From Romanomermis culicivorax (taxonomy: Eukaryota > Nematoda > Enoplea > Mermithida > Mermithidae), in the NCBI GenBank assembly GCA_963922205.1, contig CAWUHX010000015.1, forward strand, positions 806,001 through 870,000: a DNA stretch of 64,000 bases. Direction: 5' to 3'. Below, piece by piece: positions 21,655 to 31,639 of the stretch; position 1 is the first letter of the stretch, and the number at the start of each line of letters is the position of its first letter. Made by a program: the position numbers and the translations under genes. The notes beneath the pieces are model-generated. The model ran no database searches, was not told the DNA's origin, and saw only the letters and a list, made by a program, of their open reading frames with translations.

Positions 21655-21723
21655 TTGTGGTCTAGTGGTGAGGACATCGGCCCAGAATGCTGGTAACCCA
21701 GGTTCGACTCCCGGCTACACCTT
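21655..21723 (+). repeat. tRNA-like sequence, likely SINE head
   Basis: TGGTCTAGTGGTGAGGACAT matches a tRNA A box and D-arm, and GGTTCGACTCCCGG matches the T-arm and B box at normal spacing, resembling an Asp/Glu-type tRNA. A pairing acceptor stem is not evident. A related copy lies on the opposite strand at 20643-20712. I read it as a tRNA-derived SINE rather than an active tRNA gene. Confidence 0.55.
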
Positions 21724-21814
21724 ATTTTGTCAAATTTAGCAGTGATGGGTCAAACCAGGTCTAAGCTACTCAAAGTGGGCAAGTCCCTGGATTGACCACC
21801 ATACACATGATCAT

Positions 21815-23200
21815 AGGTGGCGCGACAGCCTCAACCTATAATATTCTTGGCCTCCAAATTTCATGCCCCCCTTAGAGCCAAAACGGTAAGAGCTAGAACC
21901 TTCGAGTTTTTTGCATAATATCGGGCATAGGGGCAAACTATGGGGTGCCTTTTGTCATTTCGCCTCTATCTGCAAGTGGTGCTCGGTGGGGCCCCAAAAA
22001 CAGGTAAAAATGCACTTTTTAAGGCCCCCCAGTTCCACCAAGCCCAGCAATCTGTGTGCCATATTCAACCTCCATACTTCGGCCTAAGCATCTTTGGGGT
22101 GTAATCTCAAATGCAAATTTTTTTTTGAAATATGGCCTCAATTCAATTATATGGTTGTCCAAAGTCCCGGAAAACGCCAAACTCCCCAACTTTGTTATAT
22201 AATACTTATGGGTTCAAAAAAATAATTTTTTGCAGCATAATGCACTACTAATTTTTTTGCAGTTTCAAATTAACCTGTAGCCTTATTGCAATTTTTGGAC
22301 TGGAAGGGTTTTCGACCATCGGGAATTCGATGAACATGGTCACTTTGTACAAAAAATTATCCATGGTGTAAACAAGCGTACTGCCGTAATTTTCTTGTGG
22401 AGGGGATTTTCAACCATGAAGAAGTCAATGAATGTGATCACTTTACACCAAAAATTATTCTATGTGTAAACAAGCGTATTTTTGTGATTTTCTGGTGAAT
22501 GGGGTTTTTGATCACGGAGAATTTGATGAATGCCATCATCTTACAAAAAAGGTGTAAACAAGCGTATTTTCATGATTTTTTATGGAAGGGGCTTTCGACT
22601 GCGAGGAACTCAATGGATGTCTCATTTTACACAAAAAAATTATTCCGGATTTAACCAAGCCTGTTTTTGTGAGTTTTTTGTGGGAGGGGTTTTCGACCAC
22701 TGGGAATTTAATGAAAGTGATCACTTTACATACTAATTCATATTGAGTGTAAACAAATGTATTTCTGCGATTTTTGAGGGAAGATGTTTCTGACCATAGT
22801 GAATCCAATGGATGGAGTCAGTTTACACGAAAAAAAGTCATTTGTGTAAACAAAGGTATTTCTGCAATTTTTTGGGTTGAAGTATTCTAAACCATGAGGA
22901 ATTCAATAGATATGGTCACCTTTCAGTATCTTTACAACGTTTCTTAAGTACTATGCGGTTTACACATCCTTTACTTTTGCCGGTGGTCAGAATTCATTGG
23001 TTGAAGCTTTTTTTATTGTTTTCTTGAAGTGCAGATGACCAAATTTAAAACTTCAATGTGCTTCTATGAAAGTTTTTGTGCATGGTTGAGGCCCACTAAA
23101 AAGAGGTGAACTAGTTTATTAGAAAATGCCCCGGTGGGGCAGAAAAAAGGAGAATATACTTGCTTCCATAGTTGCCATGCTAGAAAAAGAAGTGGACTAG
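21815..23200 (+). repeat. Minisatellite-bearing dispersed repeat, copy B
   Basis: The second copy of the repeat at 16030-17600: the left block is at about 21815-22260, the tandem array at about 22310-22920, and the right block with TGCGGTTTACACATCC at about 22955. Its right end merges into the inverted-repeat arm at 23110. It differs from copy A mainly in the number of array units. Confidence 0.8.
22310..22920 (+). repeat. Tandem array, unit about 85 bp (copy B)
   Basis: About seven imperfect units of the same sequence as in 16535-17325, with GTGTAAACAAGCGTATTT and CACTTTACAC phrases. Unit-to-unit divergence is appreciable, so the array is not freshly amplified. Confidence 0.85.
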
Positions 23201-24708
23201 ATTTTTGAGAACTTGGGTCAAAGTTAGAAAAAATTCACTTTCTTTATATTGGATTTTCATTCTTTCTCAAAAAAATTTTCCATGTCTGTGAAAAAGTATA
23301 TTCTGCAGCATCGTGCATTTTGTCCTTCCCCTGGCATCAACTACAATCAAATTTTTCTATAAGAGAATTATATGCACATGATTTCAAATGTAAAGAAATG
23401 GTAATCCAATAGCATTCTAACTCTCGACCAATTCAAAACTCCTGTGTCTAACACTAGCTGGAAAATACTGAGGGAGGCATATTATAGTCATTTTCAGAAC
23501 TATGAAGAAACCTGGGGTGGTTGGACTAACCCAACATAAGGATAATCTCAACATTGGGATTAAATTGACGATCCTGAGGTTGAGCTAATCCCAATGTCCA
23601 AATTATTCTCGTCCAATGCACAAACAACACTCACTTCAGGATTAACTAATACTGAGATTTAGGTTCGAGTTTGGGAATTGCAGAAATTTTTATATTTATT
23701 TGCTTTAGAGATACTGGACTTGAGATCAAACTGATTCACTTTTTTGTTCGAGATTACCTTGCACTGGAGCTTAGACCCCTTTAGTGCAACTGGGCCTTGG
23801 TTACAGTCATTGGGCACTGATCTGCAAATGGAATTCAGCCCTGCCTATATTAGGGGTGTCGCTATATTAGATATTAGGGTGTTCTCCCCCACTCTACTGG
23901 CACTCCCATGGCAACAAAACGACTTTTTTGAAAGCAGGATGGGAGCGACAGGGATGGAAGAAATTGCTTCCCATCTGGAAACTGGTAAAAACTGCTCTTT
24001 CTGCAATTTCAGTTTAAATCCAAAAACTGGGAATGATGCTATTTTGTTGCATAGTTAAATAAAAGAGAATAAATTTGTTTATAGCTTGTAATCAGTAGAA
24101 CTTATGGATTGAATTTTATACGAAATGTTATATAATATATAAAATGAGTGAATGAAACATATCGGGCACAATCGGTTTAGTTCTTAGAAGACTTTTTGTT
24201 GCAGCTTTTTTCTAAAAAAGCTGAGTGAGATTTTGTGTGCCACTTTCCCACAGTTGATACCTTTTGTTGACACCAGATTCAGTAAAAAAGTTCAACACAG
24301 TTGGAAGCAAACATGTGTGAGAGGGGACATGGGGGTACAAACTTCCACAAGGGTTTTGGAGCTGGAAAATTTGTTATGCAAAAAATTTTTGGTCAACTTT
24401 TTTTAAATTTTTTGTCTCAAAAACGCCATAAAACTAAGATCCATCCCTGTACTCTCCTAAAAATTTCAGAGATGCACATATTTGGTTGGAAAGTGTGTTG
24501 ATGCACTCAGCTGCAGAATATACTTTTTCACAGACATGGAAAATTTTTTTGAGAAAGAATGAAAATCCAATATAAAGGGAGTGAATTTTTTCCAACTTTG
24601 ACCCAAGTTCTCAAAAATCTAGTCTACTTCTTTTTCTGGCATGGCAACTATCGAAGAAGTATATTCTCCTTTTTTCTGTCCAATTGGGGAATTTTCTAAT
24701 AAACTAGT
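23110..24708. mobile_element. 1.6-kb element with about 207-bp terminal inverted repeats
   Basis: The left arm (23110-23316) begins ACTAGTTTATTAGAAAAT, and the right arm (24501-24708) ends in the reverse complement. Internal landmarks GGAGAATATACTTGCTTC, GCCATGCTAGAAAAAGA and TCCATGTCTGTGAAAAAG occur in both arms. The 1.2-kb interior has no recognisable transposase; the 104-codon ORF at 23744-24058 shows no domain. The right end abuts a mariner transposase relic, which suggests insertion into it. The left arm is shared with the right block of the minisatellite repeats. Confidence 0.75.
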
Positions 24709-25365
24709 GTAACCTTGTTTGGGTGCAGATTGGATCTAGGCACTTGCATTGGTTTACAGCCTTTGTTGACTCATGGTCACCTCCAGATGATGTTAACATA
24801 CACAATCTAGTTTCTATCTTCAGTGATGATTTGATCAAGGAAAGGCTCGATTTTGTACCATGAAAGCAAAGACAGGGAAATGATAACACACTTTTGCATA
24901 GCATGATCACTCAACTTGAGGCACCCATACTTTAAGCCTGCAAACCTTGTTCATCTGCTTCATTTGATTTTCAATAGTAGTGTGGGTGATGGTGAGGACT
25001 TCTACTATTTCCTTAGTGGTTGCTTTTTGATCGAGGCCCAGCTGTTCTTGAATGTCTGCTTTTGATATTTCACATTATCATCCACTAACAGGTTCATCTC
25101 CGATGCTGCGGGTACCAGTCCTGAACTTTACAAATGACCATTGGACTGCATGTTCAGACACAGCAGGTTCACCAAATGCTTGCCATATACTTCCCATTGC
25201 CTCAGCTGAAGTTCTGCCCAAATCATACACGTACAAAATGCAAGGATGTATAATGTCAGGCAGGTAACACTTAGTTTTAGGTATCAATAAAACGGATAGT
25301 ATCAGCCAGACCCCATTTTTCAAAACAATAATGTTTGCTCTTCTAAACAAACAATCAACAATCAA
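24709..25365 (-). pseudogene. mariner-family transposase, N-terminal and middle relic
   Basis: The minus-strand frame at 25365-25078 contains LGRTSAEAMGSIWQAFGE and FVKFRTGTRSIGDEPVSG, the typical N-terminal helix-turn-helix block of mariner transposases. A second frame at 24910-24709 matches the middle of the protein, including the region before the first catalytic aspartate. Frameshifts separate the pieces, and the sequence stops at the right arm of the 23110-24708 element. The gene is dead. The C-terminal third may be the relic at 20222-20530. Confidence 0.7.
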
Positions 25366-25369
25366 ATTT

Positions 25370-25968
25370 ATTTGGCTGAATTTAAAGAAAAAAAGTTGAT
25401 TGATAAGACATGACCAAAAGTCAACATTACTTATTTATAGGAATTTTGCGAACAACACTCCAAAAGCAGCATCTTTTCTATTTTTGATTTTATTCGTGAT
25501 CACTGTTAACCTTGGCCTCTGATGGCCGATATGTTAGAACCATGCGTTTATGGAAAACGAATCTTTGAATTTGAATCCAAAAAACAAATAATACTTCCAT
25601 ATAGGAAAACCAGGATGGTACAACAGATTTTCCTCAGGTTTATTTTTCCTTTTTTTGGAACCCTCATTCTTCACGATATTGCACTAAACATTTCCATATT
25701 TTTTTCGATTTATGTGCAAAATTTTTACACCACACATTCTCCCATCGGGTCCTGAACATACATGTCATTGGGGGAGGGGGGAAGTGCTGTAGGAATCTCC
25801 AGAAATCGTCGGCCATATGGCTAGCCATTGGATGACCCTTAAGATTTTCTAATCCTATGGCTAGCCATATGGTAGTCATAGGGACCGCCATACTTTTTAT
25901 CAGAAAAAAAACTGAAAATGTTAATTTTTTTATGAAAAATGTGAATTTTTTAACAAAATGATTGTGTG
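25370..25968. other. Intergenic, no recognised gene
   Basis: AT-rich sequence with a short local repeat of ATGGCTAGCCAT-type words (about 25815-25875). No coding exon or RNA could be supported. Confidence 0.35.
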
Positions 25969-26360
25969 CCATTTGGTCGACTGCCCCAGTAAGTCGACCA
26001 TCCCAGCAGGTCGACCATCCCAGCAGGTCGACCATCCCAGTAGGTCGACTCTTCTAGAGGGTCGATTGCAAGCCTAAGCCTAAGCCTAAGCTTAAGCCTA
26101 AGCGTAAGCGTAAGCATAAGTGTAAGCCTAAGCCTAAGTATAAGCCTCAACCTACGCCTACGCCTAAGCCTAAGTCTAGACCTGAGCCCTGGAAACAATC
26201 TCATCTCGCAAATTTGGATTGTTGAAGTGTCATGAAATTAGGACCAGTCCGGTTCTAATCGATTTTATCAGTATAGCCAACTTCGTGGGACAGTCGACTT
26301 ACTGGGATAGTCAACCTACTGGTACGTTCGACTCACTGGGATGGTCGACCTACCGGAATA
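25969..26360. repeat. Inverted 17-bp tandem repeats around a degenerate telomeric run
   Basis: On the left (25969-26065) about five copies of AGGTCGACCATCCCAGC lie in tandem. On the right (about 26288-26360) four diverged copies occur in reverse orientation (GGGATGGTCGACCTACC). Between them 26069-26180 is a run of about 18 hexamers of GCCTAA and one-base variants. The whole is a large imperfect palindrome centred on telomere-like DNA. Confidence 0.8.
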
Positions 26361-26683
26361 CCAACAAAGCATGGTCAAAAACGTCAATTTTTTCGGCATT
26401 TCGTGCTATAAATACTTTTTTTGTGGTTTTTTAGACAAAAATTACTGATTTTTGAACGTTTTTCGGACATTTTTGTGAAAAAATCAGTTTTTTTCCTTCA
26501 GAGACTGCCCTAAAATCTGGTGAATCAATGACTCTTGGCTCCAAAAAGTCGCCTGACTCCCAGACCTTGGGGCCACTTTACATGCATCTTAGTATAACAA
26601 ATGACCTGTTGTATTCTTCGTAATTCTGGACTCATTTTCCCTATAATTATTTATTTTCTGCGTTTTATAATTTAGTTCGAAAG

Positions 26684-27733
26684 ATGAACAATCAGAGTAA
26701 CGCTACCTTGAGCGCAGTGGTCAACGCAAAATTCTGGTATGACAATTCATGGTCAATTTTGCCATTCTATGCTCTTTCTCTAATTTTATACACCACGTCG
26801 AGTATTCTTTATTCTTTGGCTTTGGTAGCATTCAAATACGATTTCAAACATTTATTCGTTAATCACGCCATGATTTATGTATTCTTGATTTGCATATTCG
26901 ATTGGATCTTCACGGGTCAATTCGCCATCGCTCTTTTGTACAAAATAATTTGTTGGTCGTTCTTTCCTTATCAATTGATTCAAAGTGTGTGGTCTTGCTA
27001 TCTCATGCACGCGCTCTATAATATAAACGCTACAGTATGCGGTGCATTGTTTTCGATCATGTCATTGGATCGAGTATTGGCCATGTTTCGACCATTCTAC
27101 TACAAAACCATAACAAACACTTTGCCAATTTTTATATCACTCACAATAATGGTCACTATCAGTTTCTACATAGTCGTTCATTCTTCACTGCTGCAAACTC
27201 TAAATAATCAGTGGTCGATCACCGTGTATTGCAGCACTTGCATCATTCCGATGCCGGGCCTCTTCAAGGAATTGCTGTTGTACATGCCCCTGGCTTTCCG
27301 TCTGCTGAACCTGACTATTAATGCTTGTTGGTATTCGTATTCTTGGCTGTGTATGAAAAACACTACGACCACTGGCGCCGAAAGTTTACAGTTCACAAAA
27401 GCGCAAAAAAGGTACCGCGACGTTGTGTCCATCTTCATCGCGCTGGACGTTTGCTTGGGCTTACCGTACGATGTACTGGCCATTATTGCCGGTAAGCTTA
27501 GCGGTCGAACAAACTTGGTCTTCATCTCTTTGACCGTTTCGTTGAAAGCCGCAGTGAAATTGGCGGACGTTGGTGTATTGATGAAGAAGAATCGTCGAAT
27601 TCATCAAAGCGTCCGGGAAATTTTATGTCTAAAAAAAGGACAAGGAGAAACAATTTTCCAAATGACGAATAAAGTGAGTCATTTCAACAGGGCGGCTATT
27701 CAAAATAAAGCATTCGGTGATGAATATGTGTGA
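26684..27733 (+). CDS. Seven-transmembrane G-protein-coupled receptor, single exon
   Basis: The 349-codon ORF starts at an ATG. It has two N-glycosylation sequons in the first 10 residues and about seven hydrophobic segments: residues 25-50, 58-87, 103-127, 146-170, 194-222, 246-269 and 276-300. After segment three comes a LDRVLAMFRP block (129-136 region), a variant of the DRY box of rhodopsin-like receptors. Cysteines in the second outer loop (183, 186) could pair with one at the start of segment three. A basic tail of about 50 residues follows. It may be one of the nematode chemosensory serpentine families, but I cannot assign a subfamily, peptide or odorant. A TTTAG just upstream could be a splice acceptor for a 5' leader. 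AATAAATAATAAA at about 27876 is a likely poly(A) signal. A short homologous relic lies at about 40236. Confidence 0.85.
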   Translation: MNNQSNATLSAVVNAKFWYDNSWSILPFYALSLILYTTSSILYSLALVAFKYDFKHLFVNHAMIYVFLICIFDWIFTGQFAIALLYKIICWSFFPYQLIQSVWSCYLMHALYNINATVCGALFSIMSLDRVLAMFRPFYYKTITNTLPIFISLTIMVTISFYIVVHSSLLQTLNNQWSITVYCSTCIIPMPGLFKELLLYMPLAFRLLNLTINACWYSYSWLCMKNTTTTGAESLQFTKAQKRYRDVVSIFIALDVCLGLPYDVLAIIAGKLSGRTNLVFISLTVSLKAAVKLADVGVLMKKNRRIHQSVREILCLKKGQGETIFQMTNKVSHFNRAAIQNKAFGDEYV

Positions 27734-28470
27734 CTTTTTGGAGAAGAAAAAAGTGGATACAAACTGATTAAATTTTGTTTCTATTTGATATTCATTATTT
27801 TTGTTACAATTCCTTATGGCGAGACACCATTGGTCATTCAGACGATCCTTGATCAAGAGCGCCTACGGATCGGTTGCAAATAAATAATAAAACGCCCGAG
27901 ATTCTCAAATTTCATCCGAACATCACCATTCCTATTCGAATGATGATTTGATTCGGTGTCACTTGATTAGGGTATTCACTTGGCCAGCATATTCAGATGG
28001 CCGACACAATGGTCAGCAGAAGTACTATACAGTAATGCGTACTGTATGTAAGATATATAGTGATGCCATTAAACGCGTCTTTAAGATAGTCCTAAATATT
28101 TATGTTGAAGCAACAAATATATGTTGATGAATCTTCTACTTTATTTATCAAAAATCAATAAAAAGTATGGGATTAGTCATATGGGGTAAAGTGACTGTCT
28201 TGAGGTACTTCAAAAAACGGCACTCGTTCAAGTAACTCGCTGTGAATCTGCAGCGCCTAGACAACTTCCAGTGATGTTTTTACAAAAACTAACATGGGTT
28301 ACCTGTCATTTGAATGGTTTTATAGCCTACTTATTCCATAAGGTCTATAAGCGGCAAGCAGAACAACGGAAAATTTTCTTCAATAACCTGGTCGAAATTT
28401 CTAGAGACGTGCACTCATATGAAGACAATTCTGATAAGAATAAAGAGAATAGCGCGGGTTTTTTCCATCT
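27734..28470. other. 3' flank of the receptor gene, no further gene
   Basis: It contains the likely poly(A) signal at about 27876-27890 and an imperfect ATTCGAATG-type palindrome at about 27935. It is otherwise AT-rich non-coding sequence. Confidence 0.4.
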
Positions 28471-28474
28471 ATTC

Positions 28475-29566
28475 CCAAGTGAGCGATTCTCAATTGAGCA
28501 AATCCCAAATGAGCGAATTCCCAATTGGGCGATTGCAAACAGGCGATTGAGAATGTTATAACACTTTGTTCATATTTTCCTTCTTTACCTTAAATTTTTC
28601 TTTGTATGTATTCCTTTTTTCTTCCGTTTTATGTGTGTATTGTTTTTTTCATTTATGTGGGCTTTTGCATTTTCATCTTCCGTCTCAGCCTTATTTCATT
28701 TTATTTATTCTTGTCATCTACTTTTTTCTTTTTTGCTCATGAAACAATACATAACAAGTTGTCATTTTTGATAAGAATTGCCTCCCATATGATTCTTATA
28801 CATATCGGCACGCTCTATTTCCTATTCAATTTTATCCTTTGTGATTTTTTCTTCATTCTTACTTACTTTTCATCTGAGTTTTTTGCTTTTACTTCTTTAT
28901 CTCTATCTTTTTCTTTTTCTATTTTCCTGATTCTTTCTTTTTTCCGTTAGTTTTCACGTTATTTTTTCTTTCTTCCTTGCTGCTTTCACTATCTTGTTTC
29001 TTCTTTCTTGTCACTTTTTCATGTTTTTTTCCTTTTCTAATGATTTTCCACCTATTTTCGCTCATTTTTAATCTCATTATTTTTGCTGACGTTTTCTTTC
29101 TCTTGATGTTTTGTTTCTTCCAGTATTTTTTTATGTTTTTATGAAGATTTTCACACTTACAACAATGAAAGACTCGAGCATGCCAAATTGTACGAGAATT
29201 ATACGGGAGACTATGGTTATTCAGAATGACAACTTGTAATGTATCATGAGCAAAAAGAGAAAAAATAGATGACAAGAAGGAAGAAAATGAAAGAAAGCAG
29301 AGACAAAAGATGAAAACGTAAAAACATATCTGAACAAAAACATAAGCAACACACACAGAAAACGAAAGAAAAAAGAAATACACACAAAGAAAAATATAAA
29401 GCAAAGAAGAAGAATATGAAGAAAGTGTTATTAGATTCTCGATCCCTCGTTTGCAGTCGCCCAATGGGGAATTCGCTCATTTGGGAATATGATCAATTGG
29501 GAGTCGCTCACATGGTAATCGCTCAATTAGGAATGCACTCATTTGGGAATCACTCACATGAGAATA
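28475..29566. mobile_element. Foldback element, 1.1 kb (copy 1)
   Basis: The ends carry short tandem units of the type AAGTGAGCGATTCTCAATTGAGCGA on the left and the reverse complement on the right. Next to them lie a T-rich arm (about 28560-28960) and a matching A-rich arm (about 29230-29430) that mirror each other. The ORFs in both arms are Phe/Ser- or Lys-rich strings from these tracts and not genes. A second copy is at 44508-45499. Confidence 0.8.
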
Positions 29567-29731
29567 CCCCTTTTTTCTACGTAACTTTTACCTTTAGATA
29601 AGAAATTAGGCGTTCGCTACAGTATAAAGTTTACCACTCACAAAAAATTGCATGCAAAATTAACATTCTTTCTTGATTTTTGCTGCATTTTTCATTTCAA
29701 AATAAATGTAGTTTATAACAGCATTTCCATA

Positions 29732-30251
29732 TGTTGTATTCAAAAATACAGTCAGGGGTTTTGGATGAAGGTAGGCAGGAGTTGGGTCCAGGGATCGTCC
29801 ATAATGCACGTGTTTCCAACACCCATGCTTACCCGATAAACTAACTTCTTAAAGTACTTAAACCCCACAGTAAAATAATTCAAACTAGAAAACCTTCGGT
29901 TTCCTAATTTGAATTCTTAATAAGCTTAGTCCGAAAGAGGAGACATTTCTCCTGCCGATTTTACCTGCGAAAAATAACACACTTAGGTACACAAAGAAAT
30001 ACGTGGGCGATATAACAATGAAGGAGTCCCAGGTGCTGACGATTACAGCAAGGTGCACGGGGACACAATACTAGTAGACGAAAATATACCAATAATAATA
30101 AGCACAGACAAAATTCACCACAGGCGTACCAAAACTGAATTACAGCAAGACGTCCTCAAATGGTCCGCGTCCCTCGCTCCAATTTGATCCTGTGTGCATC
30201 TCCGAAAAACTGACAACTCATTGTAAAACTCAGCGGAAACACACTACAACA
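29732..30251 (-). mobile_element. LTR of the element-3 family, separate copy
   Basis: It begins TGTTGTATT at 29732 on the plus strand and ends ACTACAACA at 30251, followed by CCCCTCCCCCCTTGC, a polypurine tract on the minus strand. The same ends and the same tract are present at 51064-51619. About 200 bp beyond the tract also match element 3 (the AGATCGCCCTAA region). It is a 3' LTR plus a short piece of internal sequence, without coding region. Confidence 0.75.
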
Positions 30252-30487
30252 CCCCTCCCCCCTTGCGGTAGATCGCCCTAAATGATGGTGACAAAAAACG
30301 AACAAAATGGCAAGGGTGAGGGACTCCGCCCTAAAAGGCTATCACCAGGGTGGCTACGCCCAGTGGGGCCGACGGAGTCGTTGTAGTGTTTTGAGCTGAG
30401 TTGATGACCTGTAGGGTGAGACCTCCTGACTAGGTCTGCAATTAGCAACGCCAGAAATACATCAGCAACACCGCGGAAATAACGCTC

Positions 30488-30562
30488 AGTGAGGGGCTCG
30501 AACCCTCTACCTTCTGCATACAAGGCAGGTGTGCTACCAACTGCACTAACTGAGCTACATGG
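30488..30562 (-). repeat. tRNA-Thr-like pseudogene or SINE head
   Basis: On the minus strand GTAGCTCAGTTAGTGCAG, an anticodon arm with loop CTTGTAT (anticodon TGT) and GGGTTCGAGCCCC form most of a tRNA. The seven-base acceptor stem does not pair. It is therefore probably a tRNA-derived repeat. Confidence 0.5.
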
Positions 30563-30675
30563 ATGGTTCAGAAATTGTGATTATAGAGTGGTGGTGAGTG
30601 CGGGGCATGCATGCCATATAAAGAATAGCCAGACGCACCACTACAACACCTATCCATGTTTACTATTCAAACTCC

Positions 30676-31576
30676 TGTAACATACCTGCCAAAGCAGTAC
30701 TTTAAATATAGAGCATACTGTATGTGATAGACATTTATTAAATATTATTTCATTTTCATATTTTATCGTCTCAAGGGTGTCTGGGATTCACACCCAAACA
30801 TTCCTATAAAATTACGTGAAGTACCTTATTTTGATCCGTTCACACCCCAGTAGCCCAATTAAGATGCCCCAATTAATTTGCACAAACGGCAGCTGGTCCC
30901 CTAGAACCTACACTAAACCACACATTCCACAGCTACCGTAATCCCCCGGAAAAATCGTAAACAACACCTGCACACAGTAAAATAAGTAAAAGCCCCACCA
31001 GACAGTAGTCTCAAGTGCAACGGTAGTGACGGCCCCCACAAAACAAGTGTATTCAGAGAAACCGATACAGGAAGCATGCACAGAAGCACAGAGGTGTTGC
31101 TAAGCCCACCGTAGGAAACAAGCAAGACACGAAAAGCATACTGGGCTAGAAAAGGGTTAAAGCGCATGACTAAGTAAGCATGAAAAGCAAAGCAGGAAGC
31201 GATGATTGGCAGAAGAAGATGGACAGAAGCATGACCTCCCGCGACGCCCAGGGAGTGGCCAGAAACGTCGTATTTAAAGAGAAGCAAAGCGTAATTTTTG
31301 TCATTATTATTCGTAGTTTTTAATTTCATTGTTCGCGAACGTCTCATAATTTGCAATCGCCACTTTTTACAAAAGCAGTTAAACCGAGGCTGTTCATTAT
31401 TTGCAAGCTGAGACCGCGTTGTTCCGTTTATTGTTGTCAATGTCTCAAAGCAGCCGTCGATTCGTTTCCGTATTGCCCCCATATTGTTGAATCACCCAAT
31501 CTTCTCCGCTCCATTGTAGCCCTATCGACCGTCCAATTGGTTAAAGTAAAGTGCTTCACAAAATCTGGTCGTTACA
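30676..31576 (+). mobile_element. 5' LTR of element 2
   Basis: The ends are TGTAAC and GTTACA (perfect 6-bp inversion). A TATTTAAA at 31271 may be the TATA box. The minus strand is open for 189 codons across this LTR. Confidence 0.93.
30913..31482 (-). CDS. Antisense open reading frame within the 5' LTR (uncertain)
   Basis: A 189-codon frame runs antisense through the LTR. Its product would have a basic N-terminal third and then several hydrophobic stretches (about residues 85-115 and 120-165). In the 3' LTR 133 codons of the same frame (39711-39310) remain open despite several percent divergence. No family is recognised. It may be a chance frame. Confidence 0.2.
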   Translation of the reverse strand: MGAIRKRIDGCFETLTTINGTTRSQLANNEQPRFNCFCKKWRLQIMRRSRTMKLKTTNNNDKNYALLLFKYDVSGHSLGVAGGHASVHLLLPIIASCFAFHAYLVMRFNPFLAQYAFRVLLVSYGGLSNTSVLLCMLPVSVSLNTLVLWGPSLPLHLRLLSGGAFTYFTVCRCCLRFFRGITVAVECVV

Positions 31577-31581
31577 TATTT

Positions 31582-31599
31582 TGGTGACCGTACTGTACC
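31582..31599 (+). promoter_or_regulatory. Putative primer-binding site of element 2
   Basis: TGGTGACCGTACTGTACC starts five bases after the LTR end. TGG complements a tRNA CCA end, and the position is right for a minus-strand primer site. The tRNA was not identified. Confidence 0.5.
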
Positions 31600-31639
31600 G
31601 TTAACCACTGGAACTCCCTGCCCTCAATTAGGTGTACTC

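Noticed and set aside
23744-24058. Transposase inside the 23110-24708 element
   Set aside because: The 104-codon ORF shows no catalytic or DNA-binding motif; the element looks non-autonomous.
28606-29480. Long hydrophobic or Lys-rich ORFs on both strands (also at 7757-8030 and 44545-45140)
   Set aside because: They come from poly-T/poly-A rich arms of foldback elements or T-rich DNA. The composition is monotonous and no start, domain or splice context is credible.
30488-30562. Functional tRNA-Thr gene
   Set aside because: D-arm, anticodon arm and T-arm are recognisable, but the acceptor stem does not pair.
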